A DNA stretch of 64,000 bases from Halostella limicola (lineage in GTDB: Archaea; Halobacteriota; Halobacteria; Halobacteriales; Natronoarchaeaceae). Numbering within the stretch: position 1 is the first letter of the stretch; the number at the start of each line of letters is the position of its first letter. Both the position numbers and the translations under genes were made by a program. The notes under the pieces were generated by a model that saw nothing but the letters and a program-made list of their open reading frames with translations, had not been told where the DNA came from and made no database searches. Location of the stretch: positions 374,786 through 438,785 of the forward strand of contig NZ_RCDI01000002.1 in the NCBI RefSeq assembly GCF_003675875.1. Reading direction: 5' to 3'. Shown piece by piece: positions 54,521 through 62,706 of this stretch.

Positions 54521-55446
54521 CCGTGGCGGGGGAGTCCACTCACGGAACGGACCCGGCCGGCGTCCGGGCGGTCGCCGAACGGGTCCGGCCGCGGACGCCC
54601 GGCGAGGTCAGAGCTGTCGGCGGAACGCTCGCGGCCGCCGCAGTCTGCCTGCTGGCGGCGGCCCGGATAGCGCTCAACGCGCCGCTGGGCCAGTCGCCCG
54701 CCGCCGCGCAGACAGTCCACGTCGTCGCGACCGCGGCCGCCGTCGTCGTCCCGGGCGCCGTCGCGGTCGCCGCCGGGGTCGTCGCCGACACCGACTGGGA
54801 ACTTGTCGGGCTGGTCGCCGCGGGGACGTTCGCCGTCGTCGCGCTCGCCGCGCCGGTCGCCGGAGTGCCGGCCGCCGGGGTCCTGCCCGTCGCCGCCGTT
54901 CTGGTCGCGGGACCGAGGCTAGCGGGAACCGAACGAGCGGCGATACGGCGGTGGCCCTTCGCGGGACTCGCGGTCGTCGCCGTGGCGCTCTCGCTGGGCG
55001 CGAGCACCGGCGTTCTCGCCGCCGGTGCGCGCTCGCTCGGGACGACCGCGGCGCTGGTCGCGCTCGTCGCGGCGCCGCTTTCCGTCGCGGCGTCCCGCCG
55101 GTCGCTGGTCGTCGGCGCCGTCGCCGCCGCCCTCGTCGCGGCCGCCGCGGTCGCCGCGCCGTTCGTCGCCGGCGCCGCGTTCCTCGCGGTCGCCGCAGCG
55201 GTCGACCCGAACGTCGCCGTCGCGGCCGCCGCGGTCGGCGGGGGCGTCGCTGTCGTGACCGAGGGGCTACACCGGCGTCGGGTGCCGGTGGCCGCCAGCG
55301 GGTCGCTGTTGCTGGCCGCCGGCGTCCCCGCGACGGTGCCTCGCGCGCTCGCGGTCGTCCTCGGCGTTCACCTCCTGCTGGTCGCCGGCGCGCCGTCCAC
55401 ATCGGGGCGCGCTTCCGGGACAGCGAACGGGGGTGAGCCGGCGTGA
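54517..55446 (+). CDS. Unrecognised polytopic membrane protein in the nar operon
   Basis: A 309-residue protein, very Ala/Val-rich, with about nine hydrophobic helices and almost no polar motifs. GTG start overlaps narJ as GTGA. No family is recognised. Conserved charged residues are few (e.g. ATERAAIRRW), so a structural or small-molecule transport role such as nitrate/nitrite exchange is only one possibility. Confidence 0.6.
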   Translation: MTVAGESTHGTDPAGVRAVAERVRPRTPGEVRAVGGTLAAAAVCLLAAARIALNAPLGQSPAAAQTVHVVATAAAVVVPGAVAVAAGVVADTDWELVGLVAAGTFAVVALAAPVAGVPAAGVLPVAAVLVAGPRLAGTERAAIRRWPFAGLAVVAVALSLGASTGVLAAGARSLGTTAALVALVAAPLSVAASRRSLVVGAVAAALVAAAAVAAPFVAGAAFLAVAAAVDPNVAVAAAAVGGGVAVVTEGLHRRRVPVAASGSLLLAAGVPATVPRALAVVLGVHLLLVAGAPSTSGRASGTANGGEPA

Positions 55447-56357
55447 GCGACGACCGGAACGGCACCGGCGAGAACCACGACGGCTGCGACTGCGGCTCCG
55501 GCGGGGGCCACGGCTGCGGCGGCGATCACGACCACGACCCGGAGGACGGCCCTCCGGACCCCCAGCTCGACCCCGAGCGGAGCCCGGGGTTCGGCGAGGA
55601 CCCCGACGGCCTCGACGAGATCGAGGTGAGCCGCGACGTCACCATCGGCGAGGCGACGCCGGAGGAGCTGATGGCGAGCGACACGTCGCCGGTCGAGGAC
55701 GACCCGGTCGGCGACCACCTCGAACGGCTCCGCTCGGGGACGAAGATCGAGCGGCGGCGCGCCGCGCTCGCGCTGGCCGACGCCGACGACCTGGGCGACC
55801 GCGTCGCCGAGACGCTCGCCGGCGTCGCCCAAACCGACGCCGACGCCGACGTCCGGCAGTTCGCCGTGGAGGCGCTGGGAAAGATCGGCGGCGAGATCGC
55901 CGAGCGGGGGGCGCTGGCCGTGACGAACGACGACGACCCCTGGGTGCGCGCGGAGGCAGTGGTCACGGTCGATCGGCTCGACCGAGCGGCCCACAAGGAC
56001 CGGCTCGAACGGGCGCTCGACGACGACCACCACGCGGTCAGGCGCAACGCGCTCATCTCGATCTTCAAGCTCCGGGGGGAGGACGCGCGTGACGACCTCC
56101 TGTCCGCGCTGGAGGACCCGAGCGAGCGCGTCCGCGAGTGGGCCGCACACATGCTCGCCGGCGTGGACGACGACGAGGCCCGCGAGGCGCTGAAGCGCGC
56201 GGCGACCCGCGACGAGAGCGGCGTCGTCCGAACCACCGCCGGCAACGCGCTGCAGGAGGACCCCGCCCGGTTCCGGCGCTCCTTCCGCGGCGCGCTCTCG
56301 GAGCGGGAGGTGCTGCTCCCCGGCGAGGACCTGCTCAACCGACAACCGGACCTATGA
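55443..56357 (+). CDS. HEAT-repeat protein with a Cys/His-rich head
   Basis: A 304-residue protein. The first 40 residues contain DGCDCGSGGGHGCGGDHDHD, a likely metal-binding segment with four Cys and three His. From about 90 on it has five HEAT/PBS-lyase-like repeats (RRRAALALADADDLGDRVAE, VRQFAVEALGKIG, VRAEAVVTVDRL, VRRNALISIFKL, VREWAAHMLAGV). GTG start overlaps as GTGA. Possibly a metal- or cofactor-delivery scaffold for Nar; that is inference. Confidence 0.75.
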   Translation: MSDDRNGTGENHDGCDCGSGGGHGCGGDHDHDPEDGPPDPQLDPERSPGFGEDPDGLDEIEVSRDVTIGEATPEELMASDTSPVEDDPVGDHLERLRSGTKIERRRAALALADADDLGDRVAETLAGVAQTDADADVRQFAVEALGKIGGEIAERGALAVTNDDDPWVRAEAVVTVDRLDRAAHKDRLERALDDDHHAVRRNALISIFKLRGEDARDDLLSALEDPSERVREWAAHMLAGVDDDEAREALKRAATRDESGVVRTTAGNALQEDPARFRRSFRGALSEREVLLPGEDLLNRQPDL

Positions 56358-57601
56358 GCGTACCAGACACCGAACTCCGCGAACGAGTCGAGACAGCCCT
56401 GCGACGCGTCGAGGACCCGCGGCTGGGGATGAACGTCTTCGAGGCCGGCCTCGTCGAGGCGATCCGCGTCGACGACGGCGCGGTCGTCGTCGAGGCCGCG
56501 CTCGACGGGTTCGAGGGCGACGCGGTCGAGGGCGTGACGCAGGCGATAGTAGCCGCCGCGGCCGACGCGGAGGGCGTCGACCGGGCCCACGTCGAACCGA
56601 CGACGCCGTCCGCCGAGGACGCGGTTTCTGTCGCCGAGATCGACACCGTCGTCGCGGTGGCGAGCACGAAAGGCGGCGTCGGTAAGACGACCGTCGCGAC
56701 CCACCTCGCATGCGCGCTGGCGGCCGACGGGGACCTCGCGCTGTTCGACGCCGACATCTACGGGCCGAACGTGCCGTCGCTGCTCGGCGTCGACGGGATG
56801 ATCCGCGCGGACGAGGACGACCGGCCGGTCCCCCTGTCGGTCGGCCCGATCGAGGTGATGAGCACCGCGCTCCTGACCGAGGGCGGGCCGCTGGCGTGGC
56901 GCGGGGCGATGGCCCACGACGCCCTGACAGAACTGTTCGAGACGACCGCCTGGAGCGACCCGGGGACGATGGTGATCGACCTGCCGCCCGGGACGGGCGA
57001 CGTCGCGCTGACGACCCTGCAGGAGGTGCCGGTCGACGGCGTGGTCCTCGTCACGACGCCGTTTCACACGAGCCTCGAGGACACCCGCCGGAGCGTCGAA
57101 CTGTTCGAGGAGAACGGCGTGCCGGTCCTCGGCACCGTCGTCAACATGGACCGGTTCACCTGCGAGTGCGGCCGCGAGCACGATCTGTTCCCGAACGAGG
57201 AGACGGGCGAAGCGTTAGACGCGCCGGTGCTCGCCCGCCTCCCCTTCGACCGCGAGATGCAGGCGGACCCCCGGCCCGGTACGGCCCCCGACGCCGTCGA
57301 GGCGCTGGCCGACGACGTCCGGGAGCGCCTCGACGACCTCGACGGGATCGCGGTGCCCGACGACGCCGTCGACCTCCGCGGCGAGCCCGCTCGCCGGCGC
57401 TACGACCTCGTCAGCGAAGCGTTCGGCGACCTCGACGCGGGCGAGCGACTGCACGTCGTCAGCGACCGCGACCCGACGCCCGCCGGCGAGTTCCTCGTGG
57501 ACTTGCTCGGCGCGTCCGGGCCGCCCGAGGACGCCCTCGACGAGTTCGTGGTCGAGCGCAAGGGGCCGGACGAGTGGGTGCTCGTCGCCGGCCGGCCGTG
57601 A
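56354..57601 (+). CDS. Mrp/NBP35-type P-loop ATPase with N- and C-terminal extra domains
   Basis: A 415-residue Fe-S carrier-type ATPase. An MIP18-like domain covers residues 1-~90, then the deviant Walker A ASTKGGVGKTTVA near 103, switch II VIDLPPGTGDVALT, and a C-terminal DUF2249-like domain (ERLHVVSDRDPTPAGEFL). The cysteine pair that ligates the cluster in Mrp is C-E-C here (TCECG) rather than CxxC. It ends the operon and overlaps the HEAT gene by four bases. It may deliver clusters to NarG/NarH. Confidence 0.82.
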   Translation: MSVPDTELRERVETALRRVEDPRLGMNVFEAGLVEAIRVDDGAVVVEAALDGFEGDAVEGVTQAIVAAAADAEGVDRAHVEPTTPSAEDAVSVAEIDTVVAVASTKGGVGKTTVATHLACALAADGDLALFDADIYGPNVPSLLGVDGMIRADEDDRPVPLSVGPIEVMSTALLTEGGPLAWRGAMAHDALTELFETTAWSDPGTMVIDLPPGTGDVALTTLQEVPVDGVVLVTTPFHTSLEDTRRSVELFEENGVPVLGTVVNMDRFTCECGREHDLFPNEETGEALDAPVLARLPFDREMQADPRPGTAPDAVEALADDVRERLDDLDGIAVPDDAVDLRGEPARRRYDLVSEAFGDLDAGERLHVVSDRDPTPAGEFLVDLLGASGPPEDALDEFVVERKGPDEWVLVAGRP

Positions 57602-57628
57602 CCGGCCCGAATCCGGGCCGAATCGGGG

Positions 57629-58030
57629 TCAGGGCGCCATGTGCGTGACGTGCTCCGGTTCGATCGAGAGGATGACCCGCTCGGTCTCGATCGGGTTGGG
57701 GTAGTCGTCCTCGCCCATGTAGCGCTTCGCGAGTTCGTCGATGTGCTTGCGCGCGCCCTCCGTCGTGATCTCCGCCACTTCGCCCCGCACCGAGAGCATC
57801 CGGTACGGGTTGTCCGGGTCGGTCATGCTGACGGCGACCCGCCGGTCCTCCCGGACGTTCTCCTCCTTCTTGCGGCCGCGCTCGGTGTTCACCAGCAGGC
57901 GGTCGGCGTCCGCGTCGTAGTCGACCCACACCGGTGTCACGTGGGGCGACCCGTCCGGCAACAGCGTCGCCAGGTGGGCGAACGTCTTCTTCTCGAACAG
58001 GTCTCGGAAGTCGTCGGGTATCGTCGTCAC
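57629..58030 (-). CDS. PPOX-class F420/FMN split-barrel protein
   Basis: A 133-residue pyridoxamine-phosphate-oxidase-like protein. It opens MTTIPDDFRDLFEKKTFAHL, then PHVTPVWVDYDADADRL and NTERGRKKEENVREDRRV, the cofactor-binding turn of the F420-dependent subgroup. A GTG at 58030 gives the family-typical start and follows a CTTAGT box. A GTG at 58054 is the alternative. Convergent with the nar operon end. Confidence 0.8.
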   Translation of the reverse strand: MTTIPDDFRDLFEKKTFAHLATLLPDGSPHVTPVWVDYDADADRLLVNTERGRKKEENVREDRRVAVSMTDPDNPYRMLSVRGEVAEITTEGARKHIDELAKRYMGEDDYPNPIETERVILSIEPEHVTHMAP

Positions 58031-58147
58031 GAGTGTGGTTGGAGAACGAGCCACTAAGGCGCGCGGCTTCCTCGCAACGAGCGACGAATTACGGACTGCG
58101 GACGTGTTCGGACCGTCCGCGTCCGACGGCGACGAACCGACGCCGCC

Positions 58148-58648
58148 TCACGTCCGCAGGACGCTCGTCAGCGCCACGACGGCGATGAGGAGGAACACGA
58201 GCGCCGACAGCGGCTTACCGCCCCCGGCGACCGAGTACAGCCCGTAGCTCCCGACGGAGACGCCGAGCGCGAGCGCGACGCTCCCGCCGGCGTGGACGAC
58301 CTCGGTCCGGCGCGTGTCGGCCTCGCGCCCGAGCTGCTCGCCGAGGCTGATGGCGTTGTCGAGCAGGTCCCACGCGACGACCGCGCCGCCGGCCCCGAGG
58401 AGGACGACGAGCGTCGGCGCGTTCTCGACCGCCGCCGTGACGGCCGCGCCGAACAGCAGGACGCCGGCCCAGACCGCCGCCCGCCGCCACCCGCGAGCAA
58501 CGGCCGCGGCCGCCGCACAGAGCGCCAGCGCGCCGAACGGGAGCGCGAGCATCGAATAGAACCCGAGCGCCAGCGCGACGACGCTGATCGCCGCGGCCGC
58601 CAGACCGCCGCTTTGCAGCGACGGGAGCCGCGTTATCTCCTCGGTCAT
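58148..58648 (-). CDS. Membrane protein (DUF7519-like) of the DUF58 operon
   Basis: A 166-residue protein with about five hydrophobic helices (ISVVALALGFYSMLALPFGA first). It overlaps the DUF58 stop by four bases (ATGA), so it is the last gene of the operon. Function unknown; the family name is from memory. Confidence 0.72.
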   Translation of the reverse strand: MTEEITRLPSLQSGGLAAAAISVVALALGFYSMLALPFGALALCAAAAAVARGWRRAAVWAGVLLFGAAVTAAVENAPTLVVLLGAGGAVVAWDLLDNAISLGEQLGREADTRRTEVVHAGGSVALALGVSVGSYGLYSVAGGGKPLSALVFLLIAVVALTSVLRT

Positions 58649-60018
58649 CGCGACCACCGCTTCCCGGCGCTCGCGAGCGCCGACTCGATCGACTCGCCGT
58701 CCGGAACGTCGACTACGCGGACTCCCGCTCCCCGCAGCGCCGTTATCCGGGCCGCGCGCTCGGCCCCGGCGAGGCGGCGGCCGGCCGTGTCGTCCCCCGT
58801 CGGATCGGGGCTGACGACGGTGACGAGGTGGCCGTGGGCGTCGACCAGCCGCGCGAAGCGGACGACCTGGTCGTCACAGAGTGGGGAGAACAGGATCACC
58901 TGCGCGTCCTCCGGGAGGCGCTTGCGCAACCGGCGCAGGCGCACGTTGAAGTAGAAGTCGGTCTCGGGCGGCTCCGGCGAGAAGGCGGCGTGCGACGAGA
59001 ACAGCGACCGCGCCCTCGCGCGGTGGTCCGTCCCGAGGCCGGGCGCGAGCCACGCCTCCGTCGGACCGAACGCCGCGATCCCGACGCGGTTGCCCGCGTC
59101 CAGTAGCGAGGGGAACACGGCGGTCGCCGCCTCCACCGAGCGGTCGACCGCGTGCGGGCGGTCCTCGCCCGGGCGGAGGTACGCCGCCTCGCGCACGTCG
59201 AGGAGGAGGACGACCGTCGCCGAACGTTCCTGTCGGAACCGCAGGGTCGCGAGTTCCCCGGTCCGCGCGTGGCGGTTCCAGTCGATGCGGGAGATGGCGT
59301 CGCCGGGGCGGTACTCCCGGGTGGAGTGGAACTCGACGCCCTCGCCGCCGTCGTCGGTCTCGACGCGCCCGGCGTGGCGGGTGGTCAGGGCCCGGAGCGC
59401 GACGCCGGAGACCGGCTCGAACGTCGGTTCGCACGTCAGCCGGTCCGCCGTCGGTATCCGGGCGCGGGTCTCGACCGCGCCGCTCATCCCCCGCGCGACG
59501 ACGAGGAGGTGGTCGAACTCGTGGGTCCCCCGCCCGGCGACGACGGTGTACTCGAACGTGGCGGACTCGCCGGACCGGAGGGACGTTCCGTGGCGGGGCA
59601 CGCCGTCGACGACCGCGAGCGGGTCCGGCACGCCGTCGACGAGGCGGAGGTCGGGGAGCGTCGACTCGCCCTCGTTGGTCACCGTCACCGCGACCTCGAC
59701 CTCGTCGCCCGGATCGGGGTCGGCGTCGGAGAGCCGCCGCTCGACGGCGAGCGACACCGGTAGCTCCGTCGCCGACCGCGCGTACGCGGCGTACGCGACG
59801 CCGATCACGCCGATCAGGAACAGCGAGGGGTGTCGCAGGACGATCCCCGCGCCGCCGGCGACCAGCGCGACGGCACTGATCCCCCGCCACCGCTTCGTCT
59901 CCCGCGCGGTCGTCTCGACGGTCCGGTCGGTTTCAGTCTCGGACTCGGGCGTCGCCGATGCGCCGTCGGCGAGCTCGACGTCGGCCGACTCGCCCGAGGC
60001 GGACGCGCTCGCGGTCAT
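58645..60018 (-). CDS. DUF58 domain protein
   Basis: A 457-residue protein with two N-terminal membrane helices (ISAVALVAGGAGIVL, FLIGVIGVAYAAYA), a beta-rich middle (TVTNEGESTLPDLRLVDGVP) and the DUF58 signature GVEFHSTREYRPGDAISRID followed by NRHARTGEL. The C-terminal part is vWA-like (TVVLLLDVREA). It usually pairs with MoxR ATPases, one of which is 14 kb away here. Overlaps its neighbours by four bases on both sides. Confidence 0.88.
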   Translation of the reverse strand: MTASASASGESADVELADGASATPESETETDRTVETTARETKRWRGISAVALVAGGAGIVLRHPSLFLIGVIGVAYAAYARSATELPVSLAVERRLSDADPDPGDEVEVAVTVTNEGESTLPDLRLVDGVPDPLAVVDGVPRHGTSLRSGESATFEYTVVAGRGTHEFDHLLVVARGMSGAVETRARIPTADRLTCEPTFEPVSGVALRALTTRHAGRVETDDGGEGVEFHSTREYRPGDAISRIDWNRHARTGELATLRFRQERSATVVLLLDVREAAYLRPGEDRPHAVDRSVEAATAVFPSLLDAGNRVGIAAFGPTEAWLAPGLGTDHRARARSLFSSHAAFSPEPPETDFYFNVRLRRLRKRLPEDAQVILFSPLCDDQVVRFARLVDAHGHLVTVVSPDPTGDDTAGRRLAGAERAARITALRGAGVRVVDVPDGESIESALASAGKRWSR

Positions 60019-60581
60019 TCCCCGCTCACCTCGTAGAGGTCGGCGACGGCGTGGGCGGCCCGCTTCGCCCGGCGGTCGAACCGGGGCCGGAGCGAGACGG
60101 TCTCACGGATCCGGGTCCAGAGCGACGCCGACGCAGGCAGGCTATCGGAGAAAAACGCCGCGGCGACGGGGTCGTCCGTCCAGGTCCCGGCGCCGAGCGC
60201 CTCCCGAGCGGCCGCTTCCGAGCAGTCCTCGGCGTACGTGATCGCCTCGACCGCCGCCGCTTCGAGGCGCTTGCTGACCCGCTCGCGCCTGGCCGCCCAG
60301 TGTCGCCCCCGGCGCACCGCCAGGTCGTCGTCGAAGTCGTCGCCCGGCGTCGGGAGCGACTGACGGGTCTCCGGGTCCGGCGTGTCGAACTCCGTGACGC
60401 GCGAGCGCCGGCGCCGGCTCACGACGCGCAGTCCCTGGAGGAGCGCGACGACGCCGACGACGACGAGGAGCCCCTCCGACGTGTCGATATACCCCGCGAA
60501 CTCGGGCGCGAGCAGGAAGGCGAACCCGACCGCCGCGGCGGCGACGCCGATACCGGCCGCCAGTCGTCGGAGCCGGCTCAC
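60015..60581 (-). CDS. Membrane-anchored protein (DUF7269-like) of the DUF58 operon
   Basis: A 188-residue protein with two N-terminal helices (AAGIGVAAAAVGFAFLL and LLVVVGVVALLQGLRVV) and a cytoplasmic charged domain containing HAVADLYEVSGE at the end. GTG start overlaps the DUF4129 stop as GTGA. Unknown function. Confidence 0.7.
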   Translation of the reverse strand: MSRLRRLAAGIGVAAAAVGFAFLLAPEFAGYIDTSEGLLVVVGVVALLQGLRVVSRRRRSRVTEFDTPDPETRQSLPTPGDDFDDDLAVRRGRHWAARRERVSKRLEAAAVEAITYAEDCSEAAAREALGAGTWTDDPVAAAFFSDSLPASASLWTRIRETVSLRPRFDRRAKRAAHAVADLYEVSGE

Positions 60582-61516
60582 TGCTCGTCCCCCGCGTAGG
60601 TCGTTTCGATCCGCCGGAGGGCGTCGACCGCCCGCTCCTCGCGGTCGTCGGTCGGGTCCATCCCGCCGTAGCGGACCTCCTCGAACAGCCCGGTCAGCTC
60701 CTCGACGTCGTCGGCGGACATGCCGGCGTCGACGGCGGCGTCCGCGAACTCGCCCGGCGTGCTCGACTCGGGGCGGTCGACGTCGAGGTGGCCCGTCATC
60801 TCGCGCCAGGCGCGGTACACCTCGTTCTCCACGTCGACCGACTCCTCGATGCGGTCCGCCGCCCGACCCGCGGCCCGGCCGATGGCGGAGCGGCGCTCCT
60901 CGTCGGTCCGGTCGAGGGTCTCGTCCTCGTCGGTCTCGCCCTGGACGTCGCTGAACAGGTACAGCCCGACGAGCGCGAGCGGCGTGAGCGCGAGGAGGAC
61001 GAACAGAAGCGTCGACGGCGACGTGGGGTCGACGCGGCCCTCGCCGTCGCCGAGCCCGACCGGCGACGAGGCCCCGTCGCCGAGCGAGATGATCGAGCCG
61101 TTCGTCGACCCCGACAGCGAGAACGGCTCCGCGCAGCCGGCCGTCAGGAGCGTCACGAGCAGGAACAGCGGGATGCCGAGCCCGAGGACGAACGAGAACG
61201 CGACGAGGCCGTCGTACCGCGAGTACGCGACCGCGCCGAGGAGGAGCAGCGTGGCGGCGAGCACCCCGAAGGGGGCGTCGCCGGACAGCACGGAGAGGCA
61301 CATCCGCGGGAAGTCGAACCCGCCGCTGCTCGGGGCGCCGGACTCCTCCTCGCCGCCGATCCCGGACTCCTCGGACGGGTCCGTCGACGGCGAACTGAAT
61401 CCGCCGCCGCCGTTGCCCTCGGTGTCGACCGGCGAGGTCAGCGTCGCCGCCGCGACCGAAAGCGCCAGCACGCAGACGACGGCGACGAGGATCGGGCGGA
61501 GGGCGTCTCGGTTCAC
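60578..61516 (-). CDS. DUF4129 membrane protein, first of the DUF58 operon
   Basis: A 312-residue protein with a signal-like N-terminus, a Ser/Gly-rich outer loop, three helices, and a C-terminal DUF4129 domain (EVYRAWREMTGHLDVDRPES). DUF4129 is often fused to transglutaminases. The GTG start is 27 nt after the ATATAAG box, so it is leaderless. Confidence 0.85.
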   Translation of the reverse strand: MNRDALRPILVAVVCVLALSVAAATLTSPVDTEGNGGGGFSSPSTDPSEESGIGGEEESGAPSSGGFDFPRMCLSVLSGDAPFGVLAATLLLLGAVAYSRYDGLVAFSFVLGLGIPLFLLVTLLTAGCAEPFSLSGSTNGSIISLGDGASSPVGLGDGEGRVDPTSPSTLLFVLLALTPLALVGLYLFSDVQGETDEDETLDRTDEERRSAIGRAAGRAADRIEESVDVENEVYRAWREMTGHLDVDRPESSTPGEFADAAVDAGMSADDVEELTGLFEEVRYGGMDPTDDREERAVDALRRIETTYAGDEQ

Positions 61517-61539
61517 AGCCGAATTTGCGTCATTATTAA

Positions 61540-61546
61540 CTTATAT
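61540..61546 (-). promoter_or_regulatory. TATA box of the DUF4129-DUF58 operon
   Basis: The minus strand reads ATATAAG in an AT-rich patch, 27 nt before the GTG at 61516. No other box lies in the gap. Confidence 0.55.
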
Positions 61547-61597
61547 GTTCTGACTGTGCCGGCGTAACGATCTCCCTGACGGGGGGACGGCGTCCGG

Positions 61598-62620
61598 TTA
61601 CTCTTCCCCGGTGTCCACCTTCACCAGCTGTTTCCCGACGTTCACGCCCTCGAACAGCCCTATGAACGCCTCGGGCGCGTTCTCGAACCCCTCGGTGACC
61701 GTCTCCCGGTACTGCACGTCGCCCGCGCCGATCCACTCGGCCAGCCGCTCGGTGGCCTCGTCGGCCCGCGCCGCGAAGTCGCTGACGAGGAAGCCCTGGA
61801 CGCGGGCCCGCGTCTCGATGAGCGTGCCGAGCTTCCGCGGGCCGGTCGGGCGCTCGGTCGCGTTGTACTGCGATATCTGTCCGCAGACGGCGACGCGACC
61901 CCGGACGTTGAGGTGTGCGAACGCCGCGTCGGTCACCTCGCCGCCGACGTTGTCGAAGTAGACGTCGACGCCCTCCGGACAGGCCTCGCCGACCGCCGCG
62001 TACAGGTCGTCGGCGGCGCTGTAGTTGACGGCGTCGTCGAAGCCCAGTTCCCCCGTGAGCCACTCGACCTTCTCGTCTGCGCCGGCGACGCCGACGACGC
62101 GACAGCCGTTCAGCTTCGCGATCTGGCCGACGACGGAGCCGACCGCTCCCGCCGCGCCCGAGACGAGCACGGTGTCGCCGGGACGCGGCTCCGCCACGTC
62201 GAGCAGGCCGAAGTAGGCGGTCCGCCCGGGCATCCCGAGCACGCCGAGCGCCGTCGATACCGGAGCGAGGTCGGGGTCGACGGGGCGCAGGTCGTCGCCG
62301 TCGGCGGTCGCGTACTCGGCCCACAGGAGGTCGCCGTTGACCACGTCGCCCGCCTCGAAGTCGGGGTGGTTCGACTCGACGACGTCGCCGACGACACCGG
62401 CGCGCATCACGTCGCCGACCTCCCACGGGTCCGCGTAGGACTCGGCGTCGCGCATCCGTCCGCGCATGTAGGGGTCGACCGAGAGGTAGCGCGTCCGCAC
62501 GAGCACCTCGCGGGGGCCGGGGTCGGGAACCTCGCCCTCGACCAGTTCGAAGTTCTCCGCCGTCGGATCACCGGTCGGTCGGCTCGCCAGCGTCCACTGC
62601 CGGTTGGTGTCAGCGACCAT
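61598..62620 (-). CDS. NADP-dependent zinc-free oxidoreductase (MDR superfamily)
   Basis: A 340-residue medium-chain reductase lacking the zinc ligands. It has YLSVDPYMRGRM near 45, the nucleotide loop VSGAAGAVGSVVGQIAK near 150, and VDVYFDNVGGEVTDAAF near 215, all typical of leukotriene/prostaglandin reductase-like enzymes that reduce alkenal or enone double bonds. Possible role: detoxifying reactive aldehydes. Confidence 0.9.
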   Translation of the reverse strand: MVADTNRQWTLASRPTGDPTAENFELVEGEVPDPGPREVLVRTRYLSVDPYMRGRMRDAESYADPWEVGDVMRAGVVGDVVESNHPDFEAGDVVNGDLLWAEYATADGDDLRPVDPDLAPVSTALGVLGMPGRTAYFGLLDVAEPRPGDTVLVSGAAGAVGSVVGQIAKLNGCRVVGVAGADEKVEWLTGELGFDDAVNYSAADDLYAAVGEACPEGVDVYFDNVGGEVTDAAFAHLNVRGRVAVCGQISQYNATERPTGPRKLGTLIETRARVQGFLVSDFAARADEATERLAEWIGAGDVQYRETVTEGFENAPEAFIGLFEGVNVGKQLVKVDTGEE

Positions 62621-62706
62621 GCCCCGGGAGACGGGCGGGCGACGGATGTCGCTTTGGACGGCGGCGAGGGACGGGGCCGACCCGTCGGCTCCGGGATCGG
62701 GGCCGG

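Noticed and set aside
45797-57601. Possibility that the NarG-type gene encodes a DMSO, chlorate or selenate reductase
   Set aside because: Operon order (Rieske, cytochrome b, mini membrane protein, NarG, NarH, gamma, NarJ) matches haloarchaeal nitrate reductase loci. Side activity on chlorate remains possible.
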